A stretch of DNA of 64,000 bases from Streptomyces sp. NRRL F-5135 (GCF_000719775.1 NZ_JOHR01000010.1:1-64000); one strand, 5' to 3'; shown: positions 38,933 to 47,844, numbered from the stretch's first letter. Notes: generated by a model not told the origin, from the letters alone. Numbers and translations: made by a program.

Positions 38933-39361
38933 TCACTGCTCGGGGGCGGTGGTGACCAGTTCCGTGAGGACGCCGTGGCAGTCCTTCGGGTGGAGGAAGG
39001 TGATGCGGGACCCCATGGAACCGGTGCGCGGCTCGTCGTAGAGCACCCGGACGCCCTTGTCCCGTACCGCCCGCGCGGCACCGTCGACGTCCGGCGTCCC
39101 GAAAGCGATGTGATGGACGCCCTCACCGTGCCTGGCCAGCCATTTGCCCACGGGTGAGTCGTCCCGGACGGGCTCCAGGAGCTGGAGGTACGAAGCACCG
39201 CCGTCGGACGTCTCGTTGATCTTGAGCATGGCCTCGCGGACGCCCTGCTCCTCGTTGACCTCGACGTGGAACACCTCGAAGCCGTACGTGGCCCGGTAGA
39301 ACTCGACCGTCGCGTCGAGGTCGAAACAGGCGATTCCGATGTGGTCGATTCGCGTCAGCAT
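38933..39361 (-). CDS. mce: methylmalonyl-CoA epimerase
   Basis: A 142-residue glyoxalase-fold enzyme that interconverts (R)- and (S)-methylmalonyl-CoA. Metal ligands are visible: His in RIDHIGIA, His in VHHIAFGTPDV, and Glu near the end in HGVLTELV. It is divergent from the thiolase gene and close to meaB, which is consistent with odd-chain and branched acyl-CoA metabolism. Confidence 0.9.
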   Translation of the reverse strand: MLTRIDHIGIACFDLDATVEFYRATYGFEVFHVEVNEEQGVREAMLKINETSDGGASYLQLLEPVRDDSPVGKWLARHGEGVHHIAFGTPDVDGAARAVRDKGVRVLYDEPRTGSMGSRITFLHPKDCHGVLTELVTTAPEQ

Positions 39362-39506
39362 GAGGACAGTGCAGCGCTCCCGGATCGGTTACGCAACGTG
39401 CGCGCCGTCACACGCACTGCCTGGTGACCCCCGCGATACTGCTCAGTACGCTGAAAAGTAAACCGTCGTTCACTCCGCACGCCGCTCGCAAAGGGGATCG
39501 CGTCTC

Positions 39507-40706
39507 ATGCCGGACCCGAACACCACCACATCCGTCATCGTCGCCGGGGCCCGCACCCCCATGGGACGGCTCCTCGGCTCGCTCAAGTCCTTCTCCGGCG
39601 CTGAGCTCGGCGGCTTCGCCATCAAGGCGGCGCTGGAGCGGGCGGGCATCGCCGGGGAACAGGCGCAGTACGTGATCATGGGCCAGGTGCTCCAGGCCGG
39701 GGCCGGCCAGATCCCGGCGCGCCAGGCCGCGGTCCTGGCGGGCGTCCCGATGAACGTGCCCGCGCTGACCGTCAACAAGGTCTGTCTCTCCGGCCTCGAC
39801 GCCATCGCGCTGGCCGACCAGCTCATCCGCGCGGGCGAGTTCGACGTGATCGTCGCCGGTGGCCAGGAATCGATGACCAACGCCCCGCACCTGCTCCCCA
39901 AGTCCCGCGAGGGGAACAAGTACGGCGCGATCGAGATGCTCGACTCCATGGCGTACGACGGCCTCACCGACTCCTTCGAGCACATCGCGATGGGCGCGTC
40001 CACCGAGAAGCACAACACACGGCTGAAGATCGCCCGTGCGCCGCAGGACGAGTTCGCCGCGCTCTCCCACCAGCGGGCCGCCGCCGCCCGGAAGAACGGT
40101 GTCTTCGAGGCCGAGATCACCCCCGTCGAGATCCCGCAGCGCAAGGGCGACCCCGTGCTCTTCGCCCAGGACGAGGGCATCCGCCCGGAGACGACGGTCG
40201 AGTCCCTGAGCCGGCTGCGCCCCGCCTTCGACCGGGACGGCACGATCACGGCGGGCACGTCCTCGCAGATCTCGGACGGCGCGGCGGCGGTCGTCGTGAT
40301 GAGCCGGGCCAAGGCCGAGGAACTGGGCCTCACCTGGATCGCGGAGATCGGCGCGCACGGCAATGTGGCGGGCCCGGACAACTCGCTCCAGTCCCAGCCG
40401 TCCAACGCGATCCGGCACGCGCTGAAGAAGGAGGGGATCGAGGTCGAGGACCTCGACCTGATCGAGATCAACGAGGCGTTCGCGGCCGTCGCCGTCCAGT
40501 CAATGAAGGACCTCGGGGTCACCCCCGAAAAGGTGAACGTGAACGGCGGGGCCATCGCCCTCGGCCACCCGATCGGCATGTCGGGCGCCCGGCTCGTCCT
40601 GCACTTGGCGCTGGAGCTGGGCCGGCGCGGGGGCGGGACGGGCGTGGCGGCGCTGTGCGGGGGCGGCGGGCAGGGGGACGCGCTGATCCTGCGGGTGGCG
40701 GGGTAA
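39507..40706 (+). CDS. acetyl-CoA C-acetyltransferase (thiolase)
   Basis: A 399-residue enzyme that condenses two acetyl-CoA to acetoacetyl-CoA or does the reverse. The nucleophile Cys lies in [15 protein letters not shown] near residue 93, the His in [19 protein letters not shown], and the second Cys in [20 protein letters not shown] lies upstream of the ATG. With the dehydrogenase at 21491 it forms the start of a C4 acyl-CoA route. Confidence 0.95.
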   Translation: MPDPNTTTSVIVAGARTPMGRLLGSLKSFSGAELGGFAIKAALERAGIAGEQAQYVIMGQVLQAGAGQIPARQAAVLAGVPMNVPALTVNKVCLSGLDAIALADQLIRAGEFDVIVAGGQESMTNAPHLLPKSREGNKYGAIEMLDSMAYDGLTDSFEHIAMGASTEKHNTRLKIARAPQDEFAALSHQRAAAARKNGVFEAEITPVEIPQRKGDPVLFAQDEGIRPETTVESLSRLRPAFDRDGTITAGTSSQISDGAAAVVVMSRAKAEELGLTWIAEIGAHGNVAGPDNSLQSQPSNAIRHALKKEGIEVEDLDLIEINEAFAAVAVQSMKDLGVTPEKVNVNGGAIALGHPIGMSGARLVLHLALELGRRGGGTGVAALCGGGGQGDALILRVAG

Positions 40707-40821
40707 CGGGTCGGAGCGGGTGGCCCGGCCGGCGGGGTTGCCCGGCCGACGGGGTTCCCTGGCCGGCGGGGTGGCCCGGCGGTCGGGTCGCCCGGTGAAC
40801 TGGATGGCTACAGGAGTGTCT

Positions 40822-41793
40822 ATGCAGGACGTCCCCCAGCTCGTGGCCCAGGCACGGGCCGGCCGGCCGCGCGCCGTGGCCCGGCTGATCTCCCTGGTCG
40901 AGGGGGCGTCCCCGCAACTGCGCGAGGTGATGGCGGCGCTGGCCCCGCTCGCGGGCCGGGCGTACGTGGTCGGGCTCACCGGATCGCCCGGCGTCGGCAA
41001 GTCGACGGCGACGTCGGCGCTGGTCACCGCGTACCGGAAGGCGGGCAAACGGGTCGGCGTCCTCGCCGTCGACCCCTCGTCCCCCTTCTCGGGCGGCGCG
41101 CTGCTGGGCGACCGCGTCCGGATGTCCGAACACGCCTCCGACCCGGGCGTCTACATCCGTTCGATGGCCTCCCGCGGCCACCTCGGCGGCCTCGCCTGGG
41201 CGGCGCCCCAGGCGATCCGGGTGCTGGACGCGGCGGGCTGCGACGTCGTCCTCGTGGAGACGGTCGGCGTCGGCCAGTCGGAGGTCGAGATCGCGGCCCA
41301 GGCCGACACCTGCGTGGTGCTGCTGGCGCCCGGCATGGGCGACGGCATCCAGGCGGCGAAGGCGGGGATCCTGGAGATCGGCGACGTCTACGTGGTCAAC
41401 AAGGCGGACCGGGAGGGCGCCGACGCGACGGCCCGGGAGCTGAACCACATGCTGGGCCTGGGCGAGGCCCGTGCGCCGGGCGACTGGCGGCCCCCCATCG
41501 TCAGGACGGTCGCGGCGCGGGGCGAGGGCGTGGACGAGGTCGTGGCGGCGCTGGACAAGCACAGGGCCTGGCTGGAGGAACACGACGAGCTGACGGCCCG
41601 CCGGACCCGGCGGGCGGCCCGTGAGGTCGAGACGATCGCGGTCACGGCCCTGCGCGAGCGGATCGGGGACCTGCACGGGGACCGGCGGCTTGGGGCGCTG
41701 GCGGAGCGGGTGGTGGCGGGGGAACTGGACGTGTACGCGGCGGCGGACTCGCTGGTGGCGGGGGTGACGGGCGTCTCGCGACGGGGCGGGTAG
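40822..41793 (+). CDS. meaB: MeaB, G3E GTPase chaperone of B12-dependent acyl-CoA mutase
   Basis: A 323-residue P-loop GTPase that protects and reloads adenosylcobalamin-dependent mutases. Walker A GLTGSPGVGKST is near 53, VLAVDPSSPFSGGALLGDRVRM is the family signature, VETVGVGQSEVEI contains switch residues, and NKAD is the guanine-specificity motif. AGGAG sits 5 nt before the ATG at 40822; an ATG at 40804 has none. It probably serves the isobutyryl-CoA mutase of this locus or a methylmalonyl-CoA mutase elsewhere. Confidence 0.92.
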   Translation: MQDVPQLVAQARAGRPRAVARLISLVEGASPQLREVMAALAPLAGRAYVVGLTGSPGVGKSTATSALVTAYRKAGKRVGVLAVDPSSPFSGGALLGDRVRMSEHASDPGVYIRSMASRGHLGGLAWAAPQAIRVLDAAGCDVVLVETVGVGQSEVEIAAQADTCVVLLAPGMGDGIQAAKAGILEIGDVYVVNKADREGADATARELNHMLGLGEARAPGDWRPPIVRTVAARGEGVDEVVAALDKHRAWLEEHDELTARRTRRAAREVETIAVTALRERIGDLHGDRRLGALAERVVAGELDVYAAADSLVAGVTGVSRRGG

Positions 41794-41854
41794 GCGGAAT
41801 CCGCTGCGCGGTGGGGTCCGCTGGGCCGGTGGGGGTGCGGGGGCCGCGGTCTCC

Positions 41855-41882
41855 GGAGGTGCGTGTCCGGACACGCACCTCC
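41855..41882. terminator. 28-bp perfect palindrome between convergent genes
   Basis: GGAGGTGCGTGTCC is followed immediately by its reverse complement. It lies 61 bp after the meaB stop and 79 bp before the PepSY gene stop, and should terminate both. Confidence 0.8.
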
Positions 41883-41961
41883 TACGGCCCCGGCCCGCTC
41901 CCGCCGGTGGTCACCCACGGGCCCACGGTGGCCCCGCCGGCGCGGGGCGTTCGCGCACCGC

Positions 41962-42636
41962 TCAGTCGTCGTCACCGTCGTCGTCGCGGTCCGCGCTCAC
42001 CTTCGCCGTCCTGGCGTCCACGTGCAGCTCGTGCGACCGGCCGTCCTTGCCGCGTACGTCGACCTCCCACCGGTTCCCGCCGTCGTCGTCCAGTTCCGCG
42101 GACGTCACCGTCCCGGGTACGGAGCCCAGGGCCGCGGACGCCGCTTCCCGGGCGGTCACCGTGGCGGACCGCAGGGCGGCGCGGTCGTCGTCATCGGAGT
42201 CGTCGCCGCCGTCGTCGTCGGAGTGTGTGCGGACGGAGCCGGTGGTGGCGTTCACGTCCAGTTCGTACCAGCGGTTGTCCTTGCCGAGGAGGTCGACCTC
42301 CCAGCGGCCGTTCCCGGCATCGTCGTCGTCCAGGTCGACGGACGTCACGGCACCCGGGTGCTGCCGGAGCGCCGCGGCGGCGGCGTCGCTCGCGGTGAGC
42401 TTCGTACCGCGCTCTCCGGGCGTGCTCCGGTCCCGGGAGTCGTCCCCGGAGTCGTCGGACGGGTCGTCGGACGGGGTCGCGGACGCGGTCTGCGTGGGTG
42501 TCGCCGTCAGGGTCGCCACCGGCGGCGCCGCCACGCCGTTCCCCGCCGAGCCCCGGTCCATCGAGACCGCGGTGTACGTGCCGCCGCCGATCAGCGCCGC
42601 CGAAGTGACGGCCGCGATGACGAGGTTGCGCTTCAT
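41962..42636 (-). CDS. exported protein with two PepSY domains
   Basis: 224 residues with a signal peptide or anchor (KRNLVIAAVTSAALIGGGTYT). A Thr/Ser/Asp-rich linker precedes two PepSY-like repeats (TASDAAAAALRQHPGAVTSVDLDDDD...WEVDLLGKDNRWYELDVNATTG and TAREAASAALGSVPGTVTSAELDDDGGNRWEVDVRGKDGRSHELHVDARTAKV). Asp runs (SDDDGGDDSDDDD, DDDGDDD) separate and end them and could bind cations. GGAGG precedes the ATG. It is divergent from an OmpR-type system that probably controls it. Confidence 0.85.
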   Translation of the reverse strand: MKRNLVIAAVTSAALIGGGTYTAVSMDRGSAGNGVAAPPVATLTATPTQTASATPSDDPSDDSGDDSRDRSTPGERGTKLTASDAAAAALRQHPGAVTSVDLDDDDAGNGRWEVDLLGKDNRWYELDVNATTGSVRTHSDDDGGDDSDDDDRAALRSATVTAREAASAALGSVPGTVTSAELDDDGGNRWEVDVRGKDGRSHELHVDARTAKVSADRDDDGDDD

Positions 42637-42700
42637 GTGGGGTCCTCCCGAGTCGGTCGAGCCTCTTCCTTGCCAACGCCCTCACTGTGGCCGCCGGGAG

Positions 42701-42739
42701 CTGAAGCCGGCCTGAAGCCACCTGAAGAGACTTTCAGGT
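42701..42739. promoter_or_regulatory. three CTGAAG direct repeats plus inverted repeat: candidate response-regulator site
   Basis: CTGAAG occurs at 42701, 42712 and 42722, at 11- and 10-bp spacing, the period used by OmpR-family dimers. The last copy begins an inverted repeat ACCTGAA-N6-TTCAGGT (42720-42739). It sits between the divergent PepSY and response-regulator genes. Confidence 0.6.
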
Positions 42740-42761
42740 TCCGTTTGGGAGGGTGGGGGAC

Positions 42762-43424
42762 ATGCGCCTGTTGATCGTGGAGGACGAGAAGCGGCTCGCG
42801 GTGTCGCTCGCCAAGGGGCTGACGGCCGAGGGCTTCGCCGTGGACGTCGTCCACGACGGCCTGGAGGGGCTGCACCGGGCGGGGGAGGGCGTCTACGACC
42901 TGGTCGTTCTCGACATCATGCTCCCCGGCATGAACGGCTACCGGGTCTGCGCGGCGTTGCGCGCCGCCGGCAACGAGGTGCCGATCCTGATGCTCACCGC
43001 CAAGGACGGCGAGTACGACGAGGCGGAAGGGCTCGACACCGGGGCGGACGACTACCTGACCAAGCCGTTCTCGTACGTCGTGCTCGTCGCGCGCGTCAAG
43101 GCGCTGCTGCGCCGCCGTGGTTCCGCCGGTGCCTCGCCCGTGCTGCGGGTGGGCGGGCTCAGCGTGGACACGGCGGCCCGCCGGGTCTTCCGGGACGGCA
43201 CCGAAGTGGCCCTGACCACGAAGGAGTTCGCGGTGCTGGAGCAACTGGCGGTGCGCGCGGGCGAGGTGGTCGGGAAGCTGGAGATCATGGAGCACGTCTG
43301 GGACTTCGCGTACGACGGCGACCCCAACATCATCGAGGTCTACGTCTCCACCCTGCGGCGCAAGCTCGGCGCCGGGCTCATCCAGACCGTGCGGGGCGCG
43401 GGCTACCGGCTGGTGGCGTCGTGA
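42762..43424 (+). CDS. OmpR/PhoB-family response regulator
   Basis: 220 residues. The receiver domain has phospho-acceptor Asp51 (LVVLDIMLPGMNGY) and Lys in TKPFSYVVL. The C-terminal winged helix ends PNIIEVYVSTLRRKLGAGLIQTVRGAGYRL. The ATG at 42762 is preferred over a GTG three codons earlier. The stop overlaps the kinase GTG. The CTGAAG repeats upstream suggest autoregulation and control of the PepSY gene. Confidence 0.93.
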   Translation: MRLLIVEDEKRLAVSLAKGLTAEGFAVDVVHDGLEGLHRAGEGVYDLVVLDIMLPGMNGYRVCAALRAAGNEVPILMLTAKDGEYDEAEGLDTGADDYLTKPFSYVVLVARVKALLRRRGSAGASPVLRVGGLSVDTAARRVFRDGTEVALTTKEFAVLEQLAVRAGEVVGKLEIMEHVWDFAYDGDPNIIEVYVSTLRRKLGAGLIQTVRGAGYRLVAS

Positions 43425-44914
43425 GGCGGTGGCTGTCGTCCGTACGGGCGAAGGCGGCGCTCGGCGCGACGGCCGTGGTGGCGGTGGCGCTGGTGGCCGC
43501 CGGGACCGCCGTCCTGCTGTCGCTGCGCGCGAACCTCACCGACCAGGCGGACCGGCAGGCCGACTCCGTCGCGCGTGAGGTGGCGCTGGACATCGCCGCC
43601 GGGGTCCGGGGCCCGGCCGCGTATGCCGGTCTGGACCTGCCGGACGAGGAGGACCACCCGGTGCAGGTGGCCGACGAGGACGGGCGGCTCCTCGCGGCCA
43701 GCGAGAAGCTGGAGCGCATCAGCGGTACGGGAGTGAGTGCCGTCACTCCGGGGCGGCCGGGTGCCGTGCGGGGCGGAGAAGACCGCGAGGACGACGACGG
43801 GGAGGATGACAAAGGGGGTGACGGGGACGACGATGAACCCGGTGTCGGGGAGATCGGGGACGTCCTCGGGCACACGACCGGTACCGCGACGGTGGACGGT
43901 GCGGCAGGGGACTACCGCTTCGCCGCCCTGGAGGTGACCGACCGCTCGGGCCGTACGGTCGTCGTCCACGCCGGCGCGTCGCTGACGGCCCGGGACGACG
44001 CGGTCGGCACGGCCGCCGTCGCGATGCTGACCGGCCTGCCCGTGCTGCTGGTGGTGGTCGGCGGGGTGACCTGGCTGGTGACCCGGCGCGCGCTGCGGCC
44101 GGTGGAGGGGATCCGGAGCGAGATGGCGGCGATCACCGCCTCGGCCGACCTGTCCCGGCGGGTGCCGGAGCCCGCGACGCACGACGAGGTGGCCCGGCTG
44201 GCCCGTACGACCAATGAGACGCTCGCCGCGCTGGAGGCCGCCGTCGAGCGCCAGCGCCGGTTCGTCGCGGACGCCTCGCACGAACTGCGCAGCCCCATCG
44301 CCTCCCTGCGCACCCAGCTCGAGGTCGGCGACGCGCATCCGGAGCTGCTGGACGTCCCGGGCGCGGTCGCGGACACCGTACGGCTCCAGCGGCTGGCCGC
44401 CGATCTGCTGCTGCTGGCCCGGCTGGACGCGGGGGAGACCCCCGGGGCCGGCCGGCTGGATCTCGCGGCGCTGGTCCGCGAGGAGGTCTCCCAGCGGGCC
44501 ACGGACCGGGTGCCCGTGGCATCGGAGCTGCCGGACCCGGCGGACGCGGCAGCCGAAGTCGCCGGCTCACGCGGGCAGTTGGCGCGTGTGCTGGGCAATC
44601 TGCTGGACAACGCCCAGCGCCATGCCCACGCGTCGGTACGGGTGTCCGTGACGCGTGGGGCGGACGGCCGGGTGGTGCTGGGCGTCGCGGACGACGGCTC
44701 CGGGGTGCCGGAGGCGGAACGGGAGCGGATCTTCGCGCGGTTCGTGCGACTGGACGACGCCCGCAGCCGGGACGACGGCGGCGCCGGCCTGGGCCTGGCC
44801 ATCGCCCGCGACGTGGCCGAACGGCACGGCGGCACGCTGACGGTGGGCACGTCCCCGGCCGGCGGCGCCCTGTTCGAACTGCGCCTGCCGCCGGCGGGCG
44901 CGGCCACGGGCTGA
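43421..44914 (+). CDS. membrane sensor histidine kinase with acidic extracellular loop
   Basis: 497 residues. Membrane helices are at about 11-33 and 200-222. The extracellular domain between them contains an acidic run around 118-142 (GGEDREDDDGEDDKGGDGDDDEP). HAMP and HisKA follow, with phospho-acceptor His287 in RRFVADASHELRSPIASL, then ATPase N- and G-boxes (NLLDNAQRHAHA, GAGLGLAIARDVAERHGG). An acidic loop beside an acidic PepSY target suggests sensing of metal or cationic peptides; that is inference. Confidence 0.92.
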   Translation: MRRWLSSVRAKAALGATAVVAVALVAAGTAVLLSLRANLTDQADRQADSVAREVALDIAAGVRGPAAYAGLDLPDEEDHPVQVADEDGRLLAASEKLERISGTGVSAVTPGRPGAVRGGEDREDDDGEDDKGGDGDDDEPGVGEIGDVLGHTTGTATVDGAAGDYRFAALEVTDRSGRTVVVHAGASLTARDDAVGTAAVAMLTGLPVLLVVVGGVTWLVTRRALRPVEGIRSEMAAITASADLSRRVPEPATHDEVARLARTTNETLAALEAAVERQRRFVADASHELRSPIASLRTQLEVGDAHPELLDVPGAVADTVRLQRLAADLLLLARLDAGETPGAGRLDLAALVREEVSQRATDRVPVASELPDPADAAAEVAGSRGQLARVLGNLLDNAQRHAHASVRVSVTRGADGRVVLGVADDGSGVPEAERERIFARFVRLDDARSRDDGGAGLGLAIARDVAERHGGTLTVGTSPAGGALFELRLPPAGAATG

Positions 44915-44924
44915 TCCGCTCCAC

Positions 44925-44958
44925 GACACCAGGCCGGGTGTGACCCGGCCGGGGTGTC
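44925..44958. terminator. hairpin between convergent kinase and MarR genes
   Basis: An imperfect stem (GACACC-AGGCCGGGT with ACCCGGCC-GGGGTGTC, 3-nt loop) fills the gap and abuts the MarR stop codon. Confidence 0.55.
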
Positions 44959-45435
44959 TCAGCCCTTGCCGCGCCGCCCGCGCAGGTGCTCCGCCACCGG
45001 GGTCAGCGAGGCCCGCAGGTCCGCCAGCGCCTGCGGAGTGAGGAGGCTGATGAAGTGCTTGCGCACCGACTCGACATGGTGCGGTGCCACCTTCTGCATC
45101 GTCTCCATCCCCTGGTCCGTGAGCACCGCGTACAGCCCGCGCCGGTCGGACTCGCAGTTCTCCCGGCGCACCAGGCCCGCCGTTTCCATCCGCGTGATCT
45201 GGTGGGAGAGACGGCTCTTGGACTGGAGCGTGGTGGCCGCCAGGTCGCTCATCCGCATGCGCCGCTCCGCGGACTCGGAGAGGTTCACCAGGATCTCGTA
45301 GTCGTTCATGGTCAGCCCGAACGGCTGGAGGTCCTTCTCCAGTTGATGCGTCAACAGCTTGTTGACATCCAGGTGGGTGCGCCAGGCGCACTGCTCCGCG
45401 TCGCTCAGCCAGCGCGTGGCCGTCTCGGTCTCCAT
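44959..45435 (-). CDS. MarR-family transcriptional regulator
   Basis: 158 residues with the winged helix-turn-helix of MarR proteins (MRMSDLAATTLQSKSRLSHQITRMETAGLVRRENCESDRRGLYAVLTDQG). A 21-bp near-palindrome lies 7 bp before its ATG and is probably its own operator. It follows the AIM24 genes on the same strand, 114 nt downstream. Confidence 0.88.
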   Translation of the reverse strand: METETATRWLSDAEQCAWRTHLDVNKLLTHQLEKDLQPFGLTMNDYEILVNLSESAERRMRMSDLAATTLQSKSRLSHQITRMETAGLVRRENCESDRRGLYAVLTDQGMETMQKVAPHHVESVRKHFISLLTPQALADLRASLTPVAEHLRGRRGKG

Positions 45436-45441
45436 GTATGG

Positions 45442-45462
45442 ATTCTACCTAAGATGTTGAAT
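45442..45462 (-). promoter_or_regulatory. candidate MarR autoregulatory operator
   Basis: ATTCTACCTAAGATGTTGAAT can be read as an imperfect palindrome with ATTC/GAAT ends and AC/GT pairs inside. It is just upstream of the MarR start, where MarR proteins usually bind. Confidence 0.5.
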
Positions 45463-45549
45463 TCTGGACGAAGTAGGGGTGTGAAGCCCGCCGCACCCGG
45501 CCGCTCGCGCGGGCGCAAGCGTTCGACGTCACACTCCGCAGGGTACCGC

Positions 45550-46338
45550 TCACAGACCGAAGCGACGCTGGAGGTCCCCGAACTGACCGGGCATCCGGGG
45601 CAGCGACCCCTGCTGGCCCGGCCCCGCGCCCCCCGGTGCCGATCCGCCGCCGGGCACCCCCGGCTCCGGTGTCACCGCTCCTGTCGGCTGCTCGGCCATG
45701 AGCATCTCCGTGGACTGCAACAGCACCGTCCCGGCCCCCACGAACTCGAACTGATGCTCCTCGCCCGAGGTGCCCCCGAGACCCGTCAGCGAACGGACGC
45801 CGCCCAGTACGCCGGTCATATAGCCGTGATCGTAGTGGTGGCAGGGTGACGGGCAGTCCGCCCAGCCCACCAGCGCCTGAGGATCCACCCGGATCGGTGG
45901 TTCCATGAACACCACGGGCCCGTTGGACGCCGCCACGAACTTCCCGGTACCGATCAAGGTCAGGAAGCCCGGCACGATCGACTGCTTGAGCGCCAGGGAA
46001 GGCTGGTACGCGAGCAGGTTCCCCGAGCGGATCGTCAGATTTCCGTCCTGAAGGTCGTAGGAGTTGACGTCGAAGGCCCGGTCGGCGAGCAGCATCTTGC
46101 CGCTGCCCTCCGCCACCACCCAGTCCGCCGCGTGCAGCGGCGAGTGGAAGCTGGTGCGCAGCAGCCGCTCGAACCGGCCGTGGCCTATCCCGTCGAACTC
46201 GATCTGCCCGTAATAGGCGATCATCTTCCCCTTCTGGAGGAACCACTGGCTCCCCGCCAGCTCCACGCAGAAGGTGTACGGGTTGACGTTGTCGTCGCTC
46301 GGCAGCGTCAACGGGTCATGAATGACGGGCGTGCTCAA
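45550..46338 (-). CDS. AIM24-family protein (third of three)
   Basis: 262 residues, beginning at a TTG that overlaps the stop of the preceding gene (TTGA). The beta-rich AIM24 fold shows in FLQKGKMIAYYGQIEF, GSGKMLLADRAFDVNSYDL and NLLAYQPSLAL. It has an extra C-terminal Gly/Pro-rich extension (PGVPGGGSAPGGAGPGQQG). Function in bacteria is unknown; mitochondrial AIM24 affects inner-membrane organisation. Confidence 0.82.
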   Translation of the reverse strand: MSTPVIHDPLTLPSDDNVNPYTFCVELAGSQWFLQKGKMIAYYGQIEFDGIGHGRFERLLRTSFHSPLHAADWVVAEGSGKMLLADRAFDVNSYDLQDGNLTIRSGNLLAYQPSLALKQSIVPGFLTLIGTGKFVAASNGPVVFMEPPIRVDPQALVGWADCPSPCHHYDHGYMTGVLGGVRSLTGLGGTSGEEHQFEFVGAGTVLLQSTEMLMAEQPTGAVTPEPGVPGGGSAPGGAGPGQQGSLPRMPGQFGDLQRRFGL

Positions 46339-46985
46339 AGCTTCTCCTCCGACGCCTGGACGTACACCGCACCGCTGCCGCTCAGCTCCAGCTGGAACGC
46401 CTCGCCCGAGCCCCGGCCCACCATGTCGCGCCAGCCCAGCGCCGTGGAGAGCTTGTTGCGCACGTCACCGTGGTGGGCGACATACGCCTGCGGGTCCACA
46501 TGGACCGCCCGCCCCGGGGTGACCGGCAGTTCGATCACCCCGCCGTGCGCCATCACCGCGACCGAGCCGTGGCCCGTCAGCGTCGTGGTGAACAGGCCCT
46601 GGCCGGTGGCCTGGCCCCGCACCATCCCCATCACCCCGCCCTGCGAGCCCATGAACATCGTCCCCTGCCGGAGCGTCCCGTCGAAGGCGAGCAGCCGGTC
46701 CGCCTCCACGTACAGGGTGTCCCCGGAGAGGTTGACGACCTGGATGTGGTGGCCGCCGTGGCCGAACATCACCGTGCCGCTGCCCTCCACGGTCATCAGC
46801 GGCGTCGCCTCGTTCGCCACGCGCCGGCCGATCATCGACATCAGCCCGCCCCGGCCGCCCTGGATGTTCGGCGTGAAGGTGACGTCGCCCCGGTAGGCGA
46901 GCATCGCTCCCCGCTGGCTGAACATCTTCTGGCCGGGCGCCACCGTCGCCTCGACCATCTTCGAGTTGATCTCCCGGAACGGCAT
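46335..46985 (-). CDS. AIM24-family protein (second of three)
   Basis: 216 residues. Typical segments are MFSQRGAMLAYRGDVTF, GSGTVMFGHGGHHIQVVNLSGDTLYVEADRLLAFDGTL and GLFTTTLTGHGSVAVM. The ATG overlaps the upstream AIM24 stop by one base (TGATG). The three paralogues are coupled, so their products may form a hetero-oligomer. Confidence 0.85.
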   Translation of the reverse strand: MPFREINSKMVEATVAPGQKMFSQRGAMLAYRGDVTFTPNIQGGRGGLMSMIGRRVANEATPLMTVEGSGTVMFGHGGHHIQVVNLSGDTLYVEADRLLAFDGTLRQGTMFMGSQGGVMGMVRGQATGQGLFTTTLTGHGSVAVMAHGGVIELPVTPGRAVHVDPQAYVAHHGDVRNKLSTALGWRDMVGRGSGEAFQLELSGSGAVYVQASEEKL

Positions 46986-47623
46986 CAGACATCGCCCCCG
47001 ATCGTGTTCCGCTCGCTCGGCTGTACGTAGACGAGCCCATCACCCTCGAACCGGATCTGGAACGCCTCGCCCGAGCCCTCGCCCATGAGCGTGCGGAAGT
47101 TCACCCCCGCCTGGAAGTGCTGCCGCACCTGGCCCTGGTGCGCGATGTAGGCGCCGGGGTCCACGTGCAGCGGGTACTGGGGCGACACGCGCAGCACCAC
47201 CGCCGGGCCGTCCGACATGAGGGCGGCCTGGCCGGTGCCCTCGACCGTGGTCGTGAACAGGCCGTTCCCGCTCGCCCCGCCGCGCAGGCCGGTGAAGCTC
47301 GTGCCCGTCCGCAGACCCGCGTCCGCGCAGAGCAGATTGCTCGCCTCGACCCAGAGCTTGTCGCCGTGCAGCGAGACCAGGTTGATCTCGCTCGCGCGGT
47401 CGGCGAAATAGCAGGTGCCCTCCCCCTTCACCTCCATGACCTCCATCTGTTCGCCCGTGAGGCGGCGGGTCACCATCCCGCGCAGGCCCTCACCGCCGCC
47501 GGACATCTTCTTGAAGGTCATCCGGCCGTCGTACGCGACCATCGAGCCGTTCTTCGCCTTGACGGCGTCGCCGGACATGTCGACGGCGAGCACCTTGCTG
47601 CCTTGCAGTCGGAACTGAGCCAC
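46985..47623 (-). CDS. AIM24-family protein (first of three)
   Basis: 212 residues from a GTG. It begins AQFRLQGSKVLAVDMSGDAVKAKNGSMVAYDG and has the same repeat pattern (GEGTCYFADRASEINLVSLHGDKLWVEASNLLCAD, GLFTTTVEGTGQAAL, YPLHVDPGAYIAHQG). It is the promoter-proximal gene of the AIM24 operon and is divergent from the DUF3817 gene. Confidence 0.85.
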   Translation of the reverse strand: MAQFRLQGSKVLAVDMSGDAVKAKNGSMVAYDGRMTFKKMSGGGEGLRGMVTRRLTGEQMEVMEVKGEGTCYFADRASEINLVSLHGDKLWVEASNLLCADAGLRTGTSFTGLRGGASGNGLFTTTVEGTGQAALMSDGPAVVLRVSPQYPLHVDPGAYIAHQGQVRQHFQAGVNFRTLMGEGSGEAFQIRFEGDGLVYVQPSERNTIGGDV

Positions 47624-47730
47624 GGATCGAAGGTAACCGGCACCACTGACAGCGAACAGGGCCGGGCGCGCGTACCGGCCGTACCGGGCCGCGTTCCGCG
47701 TTCCGCCGGTTCGTCCCGGCCGTCCCGGCC

Positions 47731-47769
47731 GTCGTGCCCGGGGTGCCCGGGGCGTCGTGCCCGGGGTGC
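47731..47769. repeat. 16-bp direct repeat
   Basis: GTCGTGCCCGGGGTGC occurs at 47731-47746 and 47754-47769, 23 bp apart, in the 273-bp divergent region between the AIM24 operon and the DUF3817 gene. Confidence 0.7.
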
Positions 47770-47844
47770 TCGGGCGTCCGTCCGGCGAATCGAGGACCCC
47801 GGATCACGGTCCGGCAAAGTCCGGCTGTCACAATGGGGCAACGC

